From NCBI GenBank assembly GCA_003290165.1, contig QNQO01000803.1, forward strand, positions 434,001 to 498,000: DNA of 64,000 nt, given 5' to 3'. Of this stretch, positions 34,968 through 45,699 are shown in pieces. Position 1 is the stretch's first letter. The number at the start of each line of letters is the position of its first letter. The notes under the pieces were generated by a model, which saw nothing but the letters and a program-made list of their open reading frames with translations, was not told where the DNA came from and ran no database searches. The stretch is from Berberis thunbergii (taxonomy: Eukaryota; Streptophyta; Magnoliopsida; Ranunculales; Berberidaceae). Made by a program: the position numbers and the translations under genes.

Positions 34968-35454
34968 GTTGTCTTATGAATTTATTTGTTCTTAAGAGTT
35001 TTTTTTTTCTGTGGAATTTTGTTGTTCTTTCTTAACTTTACTTTTGGAGCATGTTACTCTAATTAGCTAGAGCTCGATGTTGATCACTAGGGAGAGGACC
35101 CAAACTGGCACCTACATCAATTTTATTTAAAATTAAATCTTTAACCTTGATGAAGTATTGGATATTGAAATTTTGGAGCCTATTTGATTGTCTGATGCTT
35201 CAGTGATATCATTGAAAGACAGGCAAAAGGATCATAAATGATCCCTCAAGATTTCGTTGTTTCATTTCAATGTTTCGCAAATGTGAATTGCATATTAGTG
35301 CTTGTTTCCATGAATTGCACCCATTGGCATAGACAAGCTAGGTCTATGAATGTCCCTTCAGTTTGGAAGATTTGATTTTGTATGTTTAAGAATTGTTGAT
35401 TTCTCTTCATTTTAGACTACCATGTCACTCTCATGTGTCATGATTGTTTTGCAG

Positions 35455-36030
35455 ATTTTCAAGTGAAACAATTATACTTGTCAAAAAATAGGCTATGGTC
35501 AGGTGCCACAAGAGCCTGCATGTCGCAGTCCACTGAAATTTCAACTGCACCGGAAGACTGCAAAAGGAGTCGCCCTTTAGTAAAGATGTGTGGAATTACA
35601 TTGGCAAGAAATGCAGCCCTGGCTGCAGAAGCAGGTGCTAACCTTATTGGGATAATTCTCTGGCCAAACTCAAAACGTTCCATCTCAACCTTGGTTGCAA
35701 AAGAAATTTTGAAAGTTGCAAGGGAATACGGAGTAGAACCTGTAGGTGTATTTGTGGATGATGATGTGAACACAATATCAAGTGTTTCTGATGCAGGGAA
35801 TCTTTAGCTCGTACAGGTAAGTCCAACTTCAGTGATCATGCAATGCAGTGAAGATCTAAAGATACTAACTATTTAAGTTGTGCAGCTTCATGGAAATCAT
35901 TCCAGGACTGCTTTTCCAGTTTTGCTGCAAGAAAGGCGAGTTGTATATGTTTTTCATGCCAATGAAGAAGGCGAACTCCTGAACCAAATTCCTGAGGAAG
36001 AATGTTTTGATCATTGCAACTGGTAATAAA
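35455..36030 (+). pseudogene. PAI: Captured phosphoribosylanthranilate isomerase (PAI) fragment
   Basis: Exon 35455-35816 encodes a leader and the start of the barrel: 'LVKMCGITLARNAALAAEAG', 'NLIGIILWPNSKRSIS', 'VEPVGVFVDDDVNTI', DAGNL, then an in-frame TAG where plant PAI continues DLELVQ. Exon 35886-36030 gives LHGNHSRTAFPVLLQERRVV, YVFHANEEGELLN and ends in a stop. PAI is the third committed enzyme of tryptophan synthesis in plastids. KxCGIT with the catalytic-base Cys is intact, but the later active-site Asp strand is absent and a nonsense codon truncates the product. Confidence 0.85.
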
Positions 36031-36143
36031 GTAAGTATATAAATGCCTCTTTTGAAGTTTGCTCTCTGCGACGAATGTTAAGAATTATCATGTGTAGTTT
36101 TCCTTGCTGAAAGATAGTTTTGCGGCTTTGTTTTGGATTGCAG

Positions 36144-36800
36144 GGGCATTGTAGGAGAGGCAGTTGCGGGAATCACAATGAGCGCAGGCACTCAGCCTGA
36201 TATACTTGCTGGACTGCAAGTGGGCGGTTCGCACTGGGGCTGTGCATTTATCTGGTGTATAGGATGTTGTTGTTTTTTATGCAGGAGCGAGGATGCGCGT
36301 CGAGCAGGCTTGCAGCACACCTACACTCTAGTACCACATCCAACAGGTTGTTGGTTGGAACACTGTTGCAAAACAGAGTGTATATATATGCTGGGAGCTG
36401 AGATGTTGCAGACTGATGGTTTTCTGCGGCCTACTGAGATGTTGCGGCCTGTTGAGGAGATGTTGTTGTTGTGCCCAGCATCGAGATGGTGGATGCGAGG
36501 GATGGTTACTGCATGCTGCTGCGAAACACAGTTCGCGAGGGTACGATGCAGCGTCCTGTTGGATTTTTTTCAGGGTGATTATTCAGATGGCGTTGGTGTT
36601 TCAGCGTGTGCTGGCTGCTTGGGCAAATTTACGTGCATTCTGGTTGGGTCATTTGTTTGGCCTCAAGTCTTTTTGATGTTTTAAGTTATGTCTTTGTCGT
36701 GGCAATTGTTTAAAGGACAGGTTTTTTCTATTGTTTTGGTTTTAATACGGGTAACGTTGTAATGTACCCACGTAGCGTTTGTAAGTCAATTTTTGATAAG
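36144..36800 (+). other. CACTA 3' region, possible terminal exon of the chimeric unit
   Basis: An AG acceptor at 36142-36143 precedes 'GIVGEAVAGITMSAG' in one frame, which runs open to 36684 but becomes Cys/Trp-rich and low in complexity. I do not recognise a domain and do not call it a protein. 'aataaaggtctggcattcc' at about 36801 could serve as a polyadenylation signal for transcripts crossing the captured exons. Confidence 0.35.
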
Positions 36801-36884
36801 TAATAAAGGTCTGGCATTCCATAGTTGCCCCTCCCCACTGGAGGTTAATTTAAAAAAAAATTGAATATTGAATATTTTTTACTA

Positions 36885-37175
36885 GCCACGGCTTAAAACC
36901 ATGCTAAAATTTTAGCAACGGTTTTAAGCCGTGGTAAGTATGGCCACGGTTTTAGGCCATTGCTAGTACTTGCCACGGCTTAAAATCGTTGTTAACATTT
37001 TAGCAACAGTTTAGAACCGTGGCTAAATCATCGACCATCCTAAACATAAAACCGTTGCTAAAATTTTAGCCACGGTTTATAGCCGTCATGGGTGATTTCG
37101 CGACGCCTCTACAGCCCATGCCTCTTAGCCGTGGCCATCAGTTACCCCCACGGTTCCAAACCGTTGCTAATGGGG
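36885..37175. repeat. CACTA right subterminal palindromic repeats
   Basis: About a dozen alternating half-units of 'agccacggttttaagccgt(g/t)gc' lie just inside the right terminus, mirroring those at 26590-26820 and at 1362-1860. Confidence 0.88.
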
Positions 37176-37190
37176 AAATTTGGTGTAGTG

Positions 37191-37931
37191 TTTGTGACAT
37201 TCAAACTTAGACATATCTCTGCCTTTTGATTTAGACCGGTTCCTTCTGTAGTTGTTCCTTTTGTAATTTCTTCCCCTTGTCACTAAAATACCATGTGCTT
37301 GAACCTCTTCATTCGAAGTACTCTTTCTGGAAGCCTTTGCAAGTACAGCTTGAACAATATCACTATACACAAATTTCTCTTTCTTCAATGTAATCATCTG
37401 ATCAACAAACGATTCTCATTCCAGTAACAAAGAAATTAACAAGAATAATGCTTTTTGACTATCTTCAAATTTAGCTCCCAAGCTAACACAATCTGAGTAT
37501 AAACATTCAAATTCATTTATGTGATCAGTCATGAGTTTACCTGGCTGCAACCTGAAAGTGAGGAGCTTCTTCTGTAGGTACAACACACTCATCTGATCAT
37601 TCTGAAGATACACAGCCTAAAGCTTATCCCAAATACCCTGAGCCGTTATCTCATCAGCGAAGTTGTAACCACATTGCGAGAAAGACAAATGAATCGTACT
37701 ACATGCTTTCTAATCCATTTTACTCCACTTCTCGATAACCTCAATCTTCACCTTATCTGATGATGGTTTCCCTTTATCATCTAGTATATCAATCCGATCC
37801 AAGCTAACCAGAATATCTTTACAAACCATCTGCCAAGCTTTAAAATTGTTCCTACAATTGAATCGAACAATGTCGAACCTATGGACTTTCACATAGCCAT
37901 CATCACGCGATGAAAAAGACCTTTCAGCCAT
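37191..37931 (-). pseudogene. Copia gag, 5' part, broken
   Basis: The start codon at 37931 gives MAERSFSSRDDGYVKVHRFD then FNCRNNFKAWQMVCKDIL, the usual copia gag opening. Further frames show 'YLQNDQMSVLYLQKKLLTFR', 'DHINEFECLYSDCVSLG' and, before the breakpoint, RRNRSKSKGRDMSKFECHK. Stops occur at 37710 and 37416, among others. The last residues are the first half of the zinc knuckle that resumes at 26572 beyond the CACTA element. Confidence 0.92.
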
Positions 37932-37972
37932 TTTAATTGACACCTTCAAAACACAAACACCAACTAACTGGT

Positions 37973-37984
37973 GCTCTGATACCA
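37973..37984 (-). promoter_or_regulatory. Copia primer-binding site (initiator tRNA-Met)
   Basis: On the minus strand TGGTATCAGAGC starts two bases after the 5' LTR end. It is complementary to the 3' end of plant initiator tRNA-Met, the usual copia primer. Confidence 0.95.
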
Positions 37985-37986
37985 CT

Positions 37987-38497
37987 TGTAAGGGAAATGC
38001 CTTGTAATGCAAATAATTCCAACACAAGTCCTGGACCTAGGTAGTGATAGTGAATGGCTAAGAACGCTATGCAAGTAATAGCAAACAACAAGCAATATGC
38101 AGAAAAAAAAAAAAAAAAACAAAAAAAAAAACAAAAAAAAAAGATGACACCAAGATTTACGTGGTTCGGCTTTACCTACTCCACGGACGACGACTTTGTA
38201 ACTATTTTATTGATATGAAAACACTTATTTGAAGATTACAACGTTTTCAAGAAACGTTCATTGAGATTACCCAATCTCAAGCAAACAATACCACCAAAAG
38301 TTTGACGAAACTCGCAAACAAAAAGCACCCGAAATCACCCAATCCCAATCCTTCTCCTTGGCTATTGTTTCACGCTGCACACACACCAATTCACGCTGAA
38401 CTTGCAGCCCATTTCACGCCAAGTTCGCAGCCTCTTTCACGCTGCATATGCTGCCCTGTTTCAGCTGTGTGCGTGTTGCTACTGCTGAAGACTCACA
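37987..38497 (-). repeat. 5' LTR of the copia element, shortened
   Basis: On the plus strand it runs TGTAAGGGAAAT to GACTCACA. It matches the 3' LTR in order until about 38470. The last roughly 190 bp of the partner (about 21110-21300) are missing and the remaining end meets the GGTTG duplication directly. The lost part is U3, where the promoter would lie. An A-rich slippage tract of about 43 bp at 38104-38146 is absent from the partner. Confidence 0.88.
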
Positions 38498-38502
38498 GGT
38501 TG

Positions 38503-39250
38503 ATCACTTCATTGTGGTATAAACTGTTTTGCATTTGCCCATTCCCATTTCAAGTGAAGTCATTAGCTTAATAGCTGCCTAAGAAATAATCTAGAGAAGC
38601 AGGGTTGGAGTTTAGAGAAAACCAATGCTGATAGTGTAGCTAGCTAGATAGGGTGTGTTCTCACCATGGCTTGTTAAGCTACCTATTTGAATTATAGTAC
38701 TCATTAGCCGACTTAGGTGCTAATGTGATATCTCCTTGGCCGTGTAATATAACCCTACTCTGCAGCCAATAGGCAACAAGACCACACCAGGTCATTCTTA
38801 TCAGGGCTTATCAGTTCCCATACAGAGTCCTCTTGCTTCTGAGTTCTGATAGTGACACCCACATATTCTTTACCGACTTGGTTTCCCAGGTTACCTGCTT
38901 ACCTTGTCCAGTCCCATGTTTGAACATAATATGATAACAAGCAAGTTCAGAAAAGCTACATATGTTTGTTAAGACTCGTATAATTCACAGGCCATATATC
39001 CTTCTTGAGGCCATGAACCACCCTTTATTTATTAGTGGATGCATGGTTCACTAAGCCTGTAAATGCAGATACATGGCACCGGAAATCCAGAAACAATTAA
39101 ATGATACATTTTCCCTTCAAAACCAGTAATAAATCAAGATAAAGGCTATTTATTACTTACAAAATAGTTGTTTTTATTGCAAAGCATCCCATGAAATCAA
39201 ATGAACCATACTGAATGACATTATACGTCCAAATGCAAGCTACTTTCTAA
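38503..39250. other. PEPCK downstream intergenic region
   Basis: No gene or element was recognised between the copia duplication and the PEPCK 3' end. Confidence 0.5.
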
Positions 39251-39254
39251 ACTG

Positions 39255-39261
39255 CTTTATT
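39255..39261 (-). terminator. Polyadenylation signal for PEPCK
   Basis: On the minus strand AATAAAG lies about 56 bp beyond the PEPCK stop codon; a second CAATAAAA occurs near 39176. Plant signals are degenerate, so the choice is tentative. Confidence 0.5.
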
Positions 39262-39316
39262 TTCTCCTATTCACACAAACCCAACCGAAGATTATTAGCT
39301 TTCTCGTATGCCCATA

Positions 39317-42300
39317 TTAGAATATAGGGCCAGCTGCAAGAATCTCCTCAGTCAGATTCTTGCCCTCGCCAATGTTGTAGTTCAAGAATAGTTCAAAGTT
39401 CTTCTTGAAGAGACCTGCCAGCTTCAACAGAGTGTCGTTATATGCTTTTTTGTCCGTCCACTGCAATAAAAAAATATCACAAAATGAGTCGATCAGAATT
39501 CCATAGTTTGGGAGGAAGCAAAGGAGAAGAAAAGGTATGTGGACTAACAGTGTTAACTGGATTAAGGATCTCTGTAGGCACTCCCTCCACTTTATCAGGG
39601 ATTTCAAGCCCAAAAATGTCCTTCTTGGTAAATTTTGCATTCAGGAGACTTCCAGAATGAATGGCATCGATAATCTTCCGGGTGTATGATAACTTCATAC
39701 GGTTACCTGAACCATAACTGCAACAGTCAACCAAATACAAAAACATTAGCACCCTATAGAAGTTGTCAGTGTTTTCACAGAGGGATTAGTTTTGTTCCTA
39801 TTCATGGTAATATACCTTCCACCAGACCAGCCGGTGTTAACAAGCCATCCTGTGGTGCCGTGTGCCTGCATCTTCTCAGCCAACATAGCTGCATATTTGG
39901 TTGGATGCATCATTATAAATGCTGCTCCAAAGCAGGCAGAGAATGTGGCCTGTGGTTCTTTAATACCCTCTTCGGTGCCGGCAACCTGCATTTTGTTAAA
40001 TATAGTCAGCAGTTTTGGTGACATACATTTTCCATCAATACATTTTCCATCAATGCATTAATATTCTTTTCAGCGGACATTCATACCAGAGCAGTGTAAC
40101 CGCTGATGAAGTGATACATGGTCTGCGCCAGGTTCAACTTGCTAATAGGTGGGAGCACACCAAATGCATCACATGCGAGAAGGATGACGTTTTTGGGATG
40201 TGGACCTACACATGGTATCTTTGCATTCGGGATGTATTCAATTGGATAAGCTGCACGTGTGTTTTCTGCAAATCTCACATTATATCAGGTTATTATACGC
40301 ATCCTCCTGATTTTGTTCGATTTATTTTATTTCTAAAAGAATATACAGCTAATGTAAGTCATACTCTAGTCCTCTTTCTATTTCGATTCCTATAATCCTC
40401 ATAGTGGTCTGTCTTGGCTTGTTCAAATATAGACTCAGATTAATAAGATTATTTAATAGTTCTGACTGGACAATCGCTCCTGTACTTATGGTTTTTTCTT
40501 GAGCACAGTAAAAGTAACATCCGCTAATTGCACAAGTCAGACACACAAGTAAATCAAGAAATCTTAATCACTGAATTCATAAACAACTCCGGGAAACATT
40601 GACTTGTAACCACCTTGGCACTACAGGAAACAACATGGCTGTGTTAATTTATATCAGAAAAATAGGAGTTAGAATGACTACAATCTACAGTTGCCCTGCT
40701 TTCGATTTTTCAACACAGCACACTAACAGATCATCACTTGCAAAAAGGATTAGCTACTGTCAAAGGCAAAGGTAGAAGTCCAGCGGACTTTATTCATATA
40801 TTGGGTTTCATATGAGGGAAAGTCCTCTTGTCATATCTTCTTTTGTTGTTTTTTTTTTTTTTTTGTTGATTTTGGACTTAATCTTATGTTAAGAACAATA
40901 TCCATAGATCTATACATGTTTACCATGATTTTTAATAAACAAAGAACATTCAAGCATATTTTCACCTGTAACAGATTTGTCCGTAAAATCAACCTCGCGA
41001 GTGTGCTCATCAAACACCACATTCTCCAAAACTGCCAACAACCAATAATTGTATATGAAGAACGTAAATTTCAAAACCAAAAACTACGGGAATTGCAGAA
41101 CATTAAATAAATAAGTAAGTATATTGTATATTTTGAGACAACTTGATTAGATAGAGAACAGGGGACAGGCTAGATTACCAGTGCCAAACTTGATGGAATT
41201 GAAAATATCAGGTTCCTTCTCCCTTGAGAGGTCAATGCACTTGGCATAGCAACCTCCTTCAATGTTTGACACGCCATTCTCACTCCAACAGTGTTCATCA
41301 TCTCCAATTAAATACCTATTTGGATCTGTGGATAGAGTTGTCTTCCCAGTACCTAAACCAAGATAAAAGCAAGAGAAAACGTGAGGACATTGAATACATG
41401 AGAAAATCAACTAACACATGCATAATGGAGGAATGGTAACTGACAATAAAAAGGCTTAATGCAGAAAGGCAACGGGACCATGTCACGATGCTGATCCAAT
41501 GCTAATACTATACCTGACAACCCAAAGAAAAGGGCAACGTCTCCTTCTTTTCCCATATTGCATCCAGAGTGCAGGGAAAGGATTTCACGATTAGGCATGA
41601 GGTAGTGCATTACGCTGAATAGACCCTTCTTCATTTCCCCGGCGTACTGTGTGCCGAGGATGACCATTTCCCTCCTAGCTAGATTAAGATCTATGCTAGT
41701 GGAGGACGTCATGTAGTGTGTGTACCGGTTGCATGGAAACTGCCCGGCATTGTAAATGGTAAAGTCCGGAGTACCAAAATCCTCCAGCTCTTCAGGTGTG
41801 GGTCGAATACACCTGCCACCTACGCGGTTATCGTATGTACACTAACTAATATTATATGCTTATAACCTTTTCTATTTCCTAACTAACCATTGAAGGTCTC
41901 AATGATCATTGGACAACGTTAGGAGGACTTATCTGGGCTTTGACGGAGAGAACCTACAAACACAATATATTAGCTGATGAGTTTTTTATTTGACTTACAT
42001 GTTGTGCATGAACAAGGAATGATAAGCTCTGGCAGAGACGATTCGAACTTTGATCCTGTGCTCGGGATCCCAGTTAAGGAATTGATCATTCACAAACACC
42101 TGCAGCACACGTATAATGAGATTAGCAATCCAAAATTGTGGTCAAAGGTAATGAGATCACAGAAAGGATGAGAATGTGGGGTTAAATGTCTTTTTATATA
42201 ATGTAGCCAATGGTGATGCTCATGACATTTAAAGGCAAGTAATTTGCCTAAGCAAGCTGGTCCTCTAAGCCAGTTTCAATTTTTTTTTTTTTTTTTTTTA

Positions 42301-45068
42301 CGGGAAAGCATGCTTTTTATTAGATCCCATAATCATTTTGAAACCTGAAATTATGGTACCATCCACCTCAAGGCTTGCCAGCTGAGATAACACCCGTTGT
42401 TAGTACAATGGTGGTTTCATTAGCTTTACTATAAATCTCATTGTAATTAGATTTGTCACACGAAAATATGGGAGGATATCGAGTCTTTGGTTTGTAGTGT
42501 TGTAAATAACCAAAACTCAAACTCCATTGAGTTAACAAAATACATTACTCTGTTCCAAAAAGCATTCAATGGTGAAGTGCTAAGATCTCGACAACCCACT
42601 AAAGAAAAGCAGCTAATGGTATGCTTGGTCGCATGGAATCCTATGCCATGAAAATCCACGAAGAGACCCCTATATTTTATGTTAATTTGAAGTATAATTT
42701 CACATGCACTATTTGATTTTGTTATCAATGGTGGGAATGAAAATCTCATGAACATGGAAATTACATGCCTTGGGGACCAAAGAGTGGGATTCTTATGTTA
42801 ATGGAACTTACATTCCCATTGATCACAAAATCAAATGGTGAATGTAGAGTGATATATCAATTTAACCTAAAATGTAGGGGTTTCCTCATGGATTACCATG
42901 ACATAGGATTTCATGCAACCATACACAGCCATGGGAATCCATAACGGAACCCTTATATTTTAGGCTAATTTGATATATAACTCCACGTGTACTATTTGAT
43001 TTTGTTATCAATGGTGGGAATAAAAGTATTATGAACATGAAAATCGCATACCTTGGGGGACCAAGTAGTGGGATTCTCATGTTCATGGGACTGACATTCA
43101 TACCATTAATCACAAAATTAAATGGTGGTCAAATGGTGGATGTGAAGTGATATATCAATTTAGCCCAAAATATAGAGGTCAATTTCCATGACATAGGATT
43201 TCATGCAACCAAACACACCCTAAGACTTAGTCCAAGGCTCTAGGGCTCGTTTCAATATGGTTAAAAGTACTTGTATGACTTAGTTTTTTAAGTAAAATAG
43301 AAGTTTATATATAGCACCGAATAGAAAGAGTGTTTTGGAGGCAAGATAAGGATGAGGTGGTGTGGGGTGGTGTTTGCTTGTGCCTTTGTTGGGATGCCAT
43401 GCATGTGGTAGCACCAACAGGTTTCCCTTTCTCAACTGGGATTGTGATTGACTTTGTTTTCTTGTGCTAAGATATGAATGAATATTATCTCCTTTTCTTT
43501 TGTATTTCTTCTACAAGTTAGATTGGGTGGATGGGACCCCTAACACGTGAGGTGCAATGATAAAATATCTCACAAGAATGAAGAACAAATCATGGTTTAA
43601 GGTTTAAGCAAAACTAGTTTTTTTTTAAAAGAGATTTCAATGTGGTTACCTTGTCCAATGAGTTCAAGTAATCAACAGCCCTCTCTCTGTTGACCATGAA
43701 GGTGTGCTCGTCCATCTCAATGTTGGGTGAACCCCTATATGAATCATCACATACCATTTTATGTATGTTACAATTAAGATGCCAAGATAAAAGCAAAAAT
43801 AATGAACTGATCAAGCAAGGGGAAAACAAAGAGATTTTGAACTTACTTTCCCCACCAAAGCTCATTTTCTGTTGTTTCATCCTTGACAACGCGCTTATCT
43901 CTTGGAGATCGACCTGTCTTGGCTCCTGAGAGAGTTGCCAACGCTCCACTCGACGTGATGAATGATCCATGCTCATACTTTATAGCCTGCTCATAGAGTT
44001 CTGTCTCACCCACAGTACCACAGGAAGGAAATTAGTATTATCACATAATTCTGGTTATACAGAATTTATTTTAGCAATCAAATGATGATGATGATGAATT
44101 AAAAAGTGCTTGTCTACCACTGCCATCTTGTAAATCTTTTTCTTCTTACTCGTTTTTGGTAGCATAGTGGAAATAAAACTAAATAGTTCGTGAAATAGTA
44201 TGGTATCTAATTTTCAAGTGCAAACATTTGAAGACATAAAATAGAGTGATATATACCTCCAGGAGAAAGGTTATAGAGGATGTGGGTAAATTTCAAGGCA
44301 CTGTCACTGATGGCAAGGTAGGGCGAGAAATGGTGATGCGTATGCGAAGTAAGCTTAGGCGTATCTGATTTTCTTGATGGATCTCCTCTCACCACTCTTG
44401 GTCCCGACTCTCGAGTCAGAGATGCTAAAGAAGCACTGTGAATAGCAAAAACAATAAGCGTTATATAAACAAGCACAAAAATTAAATAAAACCAGGAAGT
44501 ATCTCCTCTCACCACTCTTAGTAATTTATTTATTATTAAAGATATTTTCTCTTTAAAAATATTTGACTATTCAGATTTAAGACGGAGTAGGTGGCAGGGC
44601 TGACAGAGTTGATTTTGTGCCCCACATCCGAGTTGTCCTAGCAATCAGATATCTTTGTTCTTACTTTTATTGTTATTATTAATATTTTAACCTTTAACAA
44701 GTATTGATTTTGTTTAACAAAAAAAAAAAATTTATTTTTGTCTTGTAAATGTTATCAAGATCAGAAGATGGATATGATAATATGATATACCTTATGGACT
44801 GAAGTTGCTGTTTTTGGCGGTCATCTTCAGAAATGTTGGCAAAAGTACCTTGGGTGCCTTTGAGAGGTGTAGTTGGAGCTGATTTTTTCTTCTGAAGAGA
44901 ATGAAGCTCGTCAATGGTTTGAGCCTTAACGGGAGGGGTGCTGTCGTCGTGACAGACCCCGTTCTGTTTCTTTTGGTGAGTTTGGATTTTCGCTAGTCCA
45001 TTAGTAGGTCCATTGGTGTTTCTACCATTCCTGCTAAAGCTGAAATCTTCTTTTGCGTTCCCTGACAT
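39317..45068 (-). CDS. PCK: Phosphoenolpyruvate carboxykinase (ATP), 12 coding exons
   Basis: The enzyme converts oxaloacetate and ATP to phosphoenolpyruvate, CO2 and ADP in the cytosol, feeding gluconeogenesis from stored lipid and organic acids. Exons: 45068-44791, 44435-44257, 44000-43847, 43734-43650, 42099-41999, 41812-41514, 41352-41179, 41031-40966, 40265-40087, 39985-39816, 39717-39549, 39460-39317. All introns are GT-AG, and the phases join to 1998 nt (665 residues), the usual plant length. The Ser/Thr-rich N-terminal extension ([17 protein letters not shown]) is plant-type and holds likely phosphorylation sites. The ATP site GLSGTGKTT (363-371) spans the exon 6/7 junction; LIGDDEHCW follows at 380-388; the protein ends AAGPIF. 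No stop or frameshift was seen, so it is probably functional. Confidence 0.97.
42610..43225. mobile_element. Two adjacent MITE hairpins in PEPCK intron 4
   Basis: The first copy (about 42615-42915) starts 'ttggtcgcatggaatcctatg' and ends 'cataggatttcatgcaacc'; its two halves ('tttgattttgttatcaatgg' against 'cattgatcacaaaatcaaa') are long inverted repeats. The second (about 42915-43223) repeats the plan and ends 'gcaaccaaacacaccctaa'. The GGTGTGTTTGGTTGCATG-like terminus is common in plant hAT-type MITEs. No clear target duplication was found. Transcribed with PEPCK, they would fold into long hairpins. Confidence 0.75.
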
Positions 45069-45335
45069 TTTGGCCCTTTATCTAAAACAAACCATACAAC
45101 AACAAAAACCCAAATTTCAATCAAAATGATCATCAACAAAACAAAAGATATATAAACGGAGAAGTGAGAAGAAACGAACCAAGAGAAAAAAGAAAGAACA
45201 AGCGAAAAAATGACTAATGAAAGGAAAGGAGACCGAAAATGAAAACAAGGAAGGATTCAATCATCCAAATTCAAGATTGTAGAAAAGAAGAAATGTTGTG
45301 ATGAGATGAGAGAAAAAAAGGTGTCTGAGGGTTCG
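45069..45335 (-). other. PEPCK 5' untranslated leader
   Basis: The leader is A/T- and CT-rich, from the predicted start site just downstream of the TATA box to the ATG at 45068. No upstream coding motif was seen. A leader intron cannot be excluded. Confidence 0.55.
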
Positions 45336-45343
45336 CTTATAAA
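45336..45343 (-). promoter_or_regulatory. PEPCK TATA box
   Basis: On the minus strand TTTATAAG lies in 'ggcctttataagcgaac', 268 bp upstream of the start codon, followed by a CT-rich, A-rich leader typical of plant genes. Confidence 0.65.
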
Positions 45344-45643
45344 GGCCATGGTCTGCCCAAACTAGACAATAGCTAACTCAAGTCAACATTTAACTATAGT
45401 TAACCGCGAACAAATTCAAACAAACTCCACCACCTATCCATCCACGAGATAGAGAGTCAGCAAAAAAGTGCTCTATATCTTCTCATTGAATTATGTCAAA
45501 AAAACAAAAAAAAACAAAAAACCACCCCCGTTGTGTGCTATATTGATGATAACTCCTACTCCAAAATTTAATCGCTTGGGCTGGCTCTGGCCTGTTAACA
45601 AGTAAATGAAATGAAGCAGCATGGAAGTTAGCTAGCTAAGCGT

Positions 45644-45651
45644 CCACGTGG
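45644..45651 (-). promoter_or_regulatory. G-box/ABRE-like element upstream of PEPCK
   Basis: The palindrome CCACGTGG lies about 300 bp upstream of the TATA box. ACGTG cores bind bZIP and bHLH factors and mediate abscisic acid and light or sugar responses in plants. A role at this gene is inference. Confidence 0.5.
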
Positions 45652-45699
45652 ACTACTCGAGGAATAACAGTACAAAAAACTGGCTGACCCATAGGATGG

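Larger units (their letters stand above)
26573..37190. mobile_element. Pack-CACTA transposon carrying fragments of at least six host genes
   Basis: The ends are CACTACACCAAAAGG and, at the right, AAATTTGGTGTAGTG, with TTT flanks at 26570-26572 and 37191-37193: CACTA termini with the class-typical 3-bp duplication. Palindromic 'gccacgg..aaaccgtggc' repeats fill the first 240 and last 300 bp. No transposase was found, so it is non-autonomous. The 10,618-bp interior holds exon fragments with splice sites from an F-box gene, an RH28-like helicase, an ABC1-kinase/beta-lactamase gene, endo-beta-mannosidase, a CCR4-like gene and PAI, all on the plus strand. It interrupts the zinc-knuckle codons of the host copia gag. 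Confidence 0.93.
20604..38497 (-). mobile_element. Ty1/copia retrotransposon, degenerate, with two nested insertions
   Basis: On the minus strand the order is 5' LTR (38497-37987), primer-binding site, gag, zinc knuckle, protease, integrase, reverse transcriptase/RNase H, polypurine tract, 3' LTR (21306-20604): the copia order. The 5-bp flanks GGTTG at 20599-20603 and 38498-38502 are identical. Removing the CACTA element and the solo LTR with their duplications leaves about 5.5 kb, a normal copia length. All coding parts carry stops or frameshifts and the LTRs differ clearly, so it is old and immobile. It sits about 0.8 kb downstream of PEPCK. Confidence 0.95.

Noticed and set aside
36133..36684. 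183-residue Cys/Trp-rich frame in the CACTA 3' region
   Set aside because: It starts before a likely splice acceptor, lacks any recognisable domain and has unusual composition; probably chance in T/G-rich DNA.
39442..40395. Several plus-strand frames of 70-126 residues
   Set aside because: They are antisense shadows of PEPCK exons and introns.
39317..45068. Possibility that PEPCK is a pseudogene
   Set aside because: Twelve exons join in phase with GT-AG introns to exactly 666 codons including the stop, and the ATP-binding motifs are intact.
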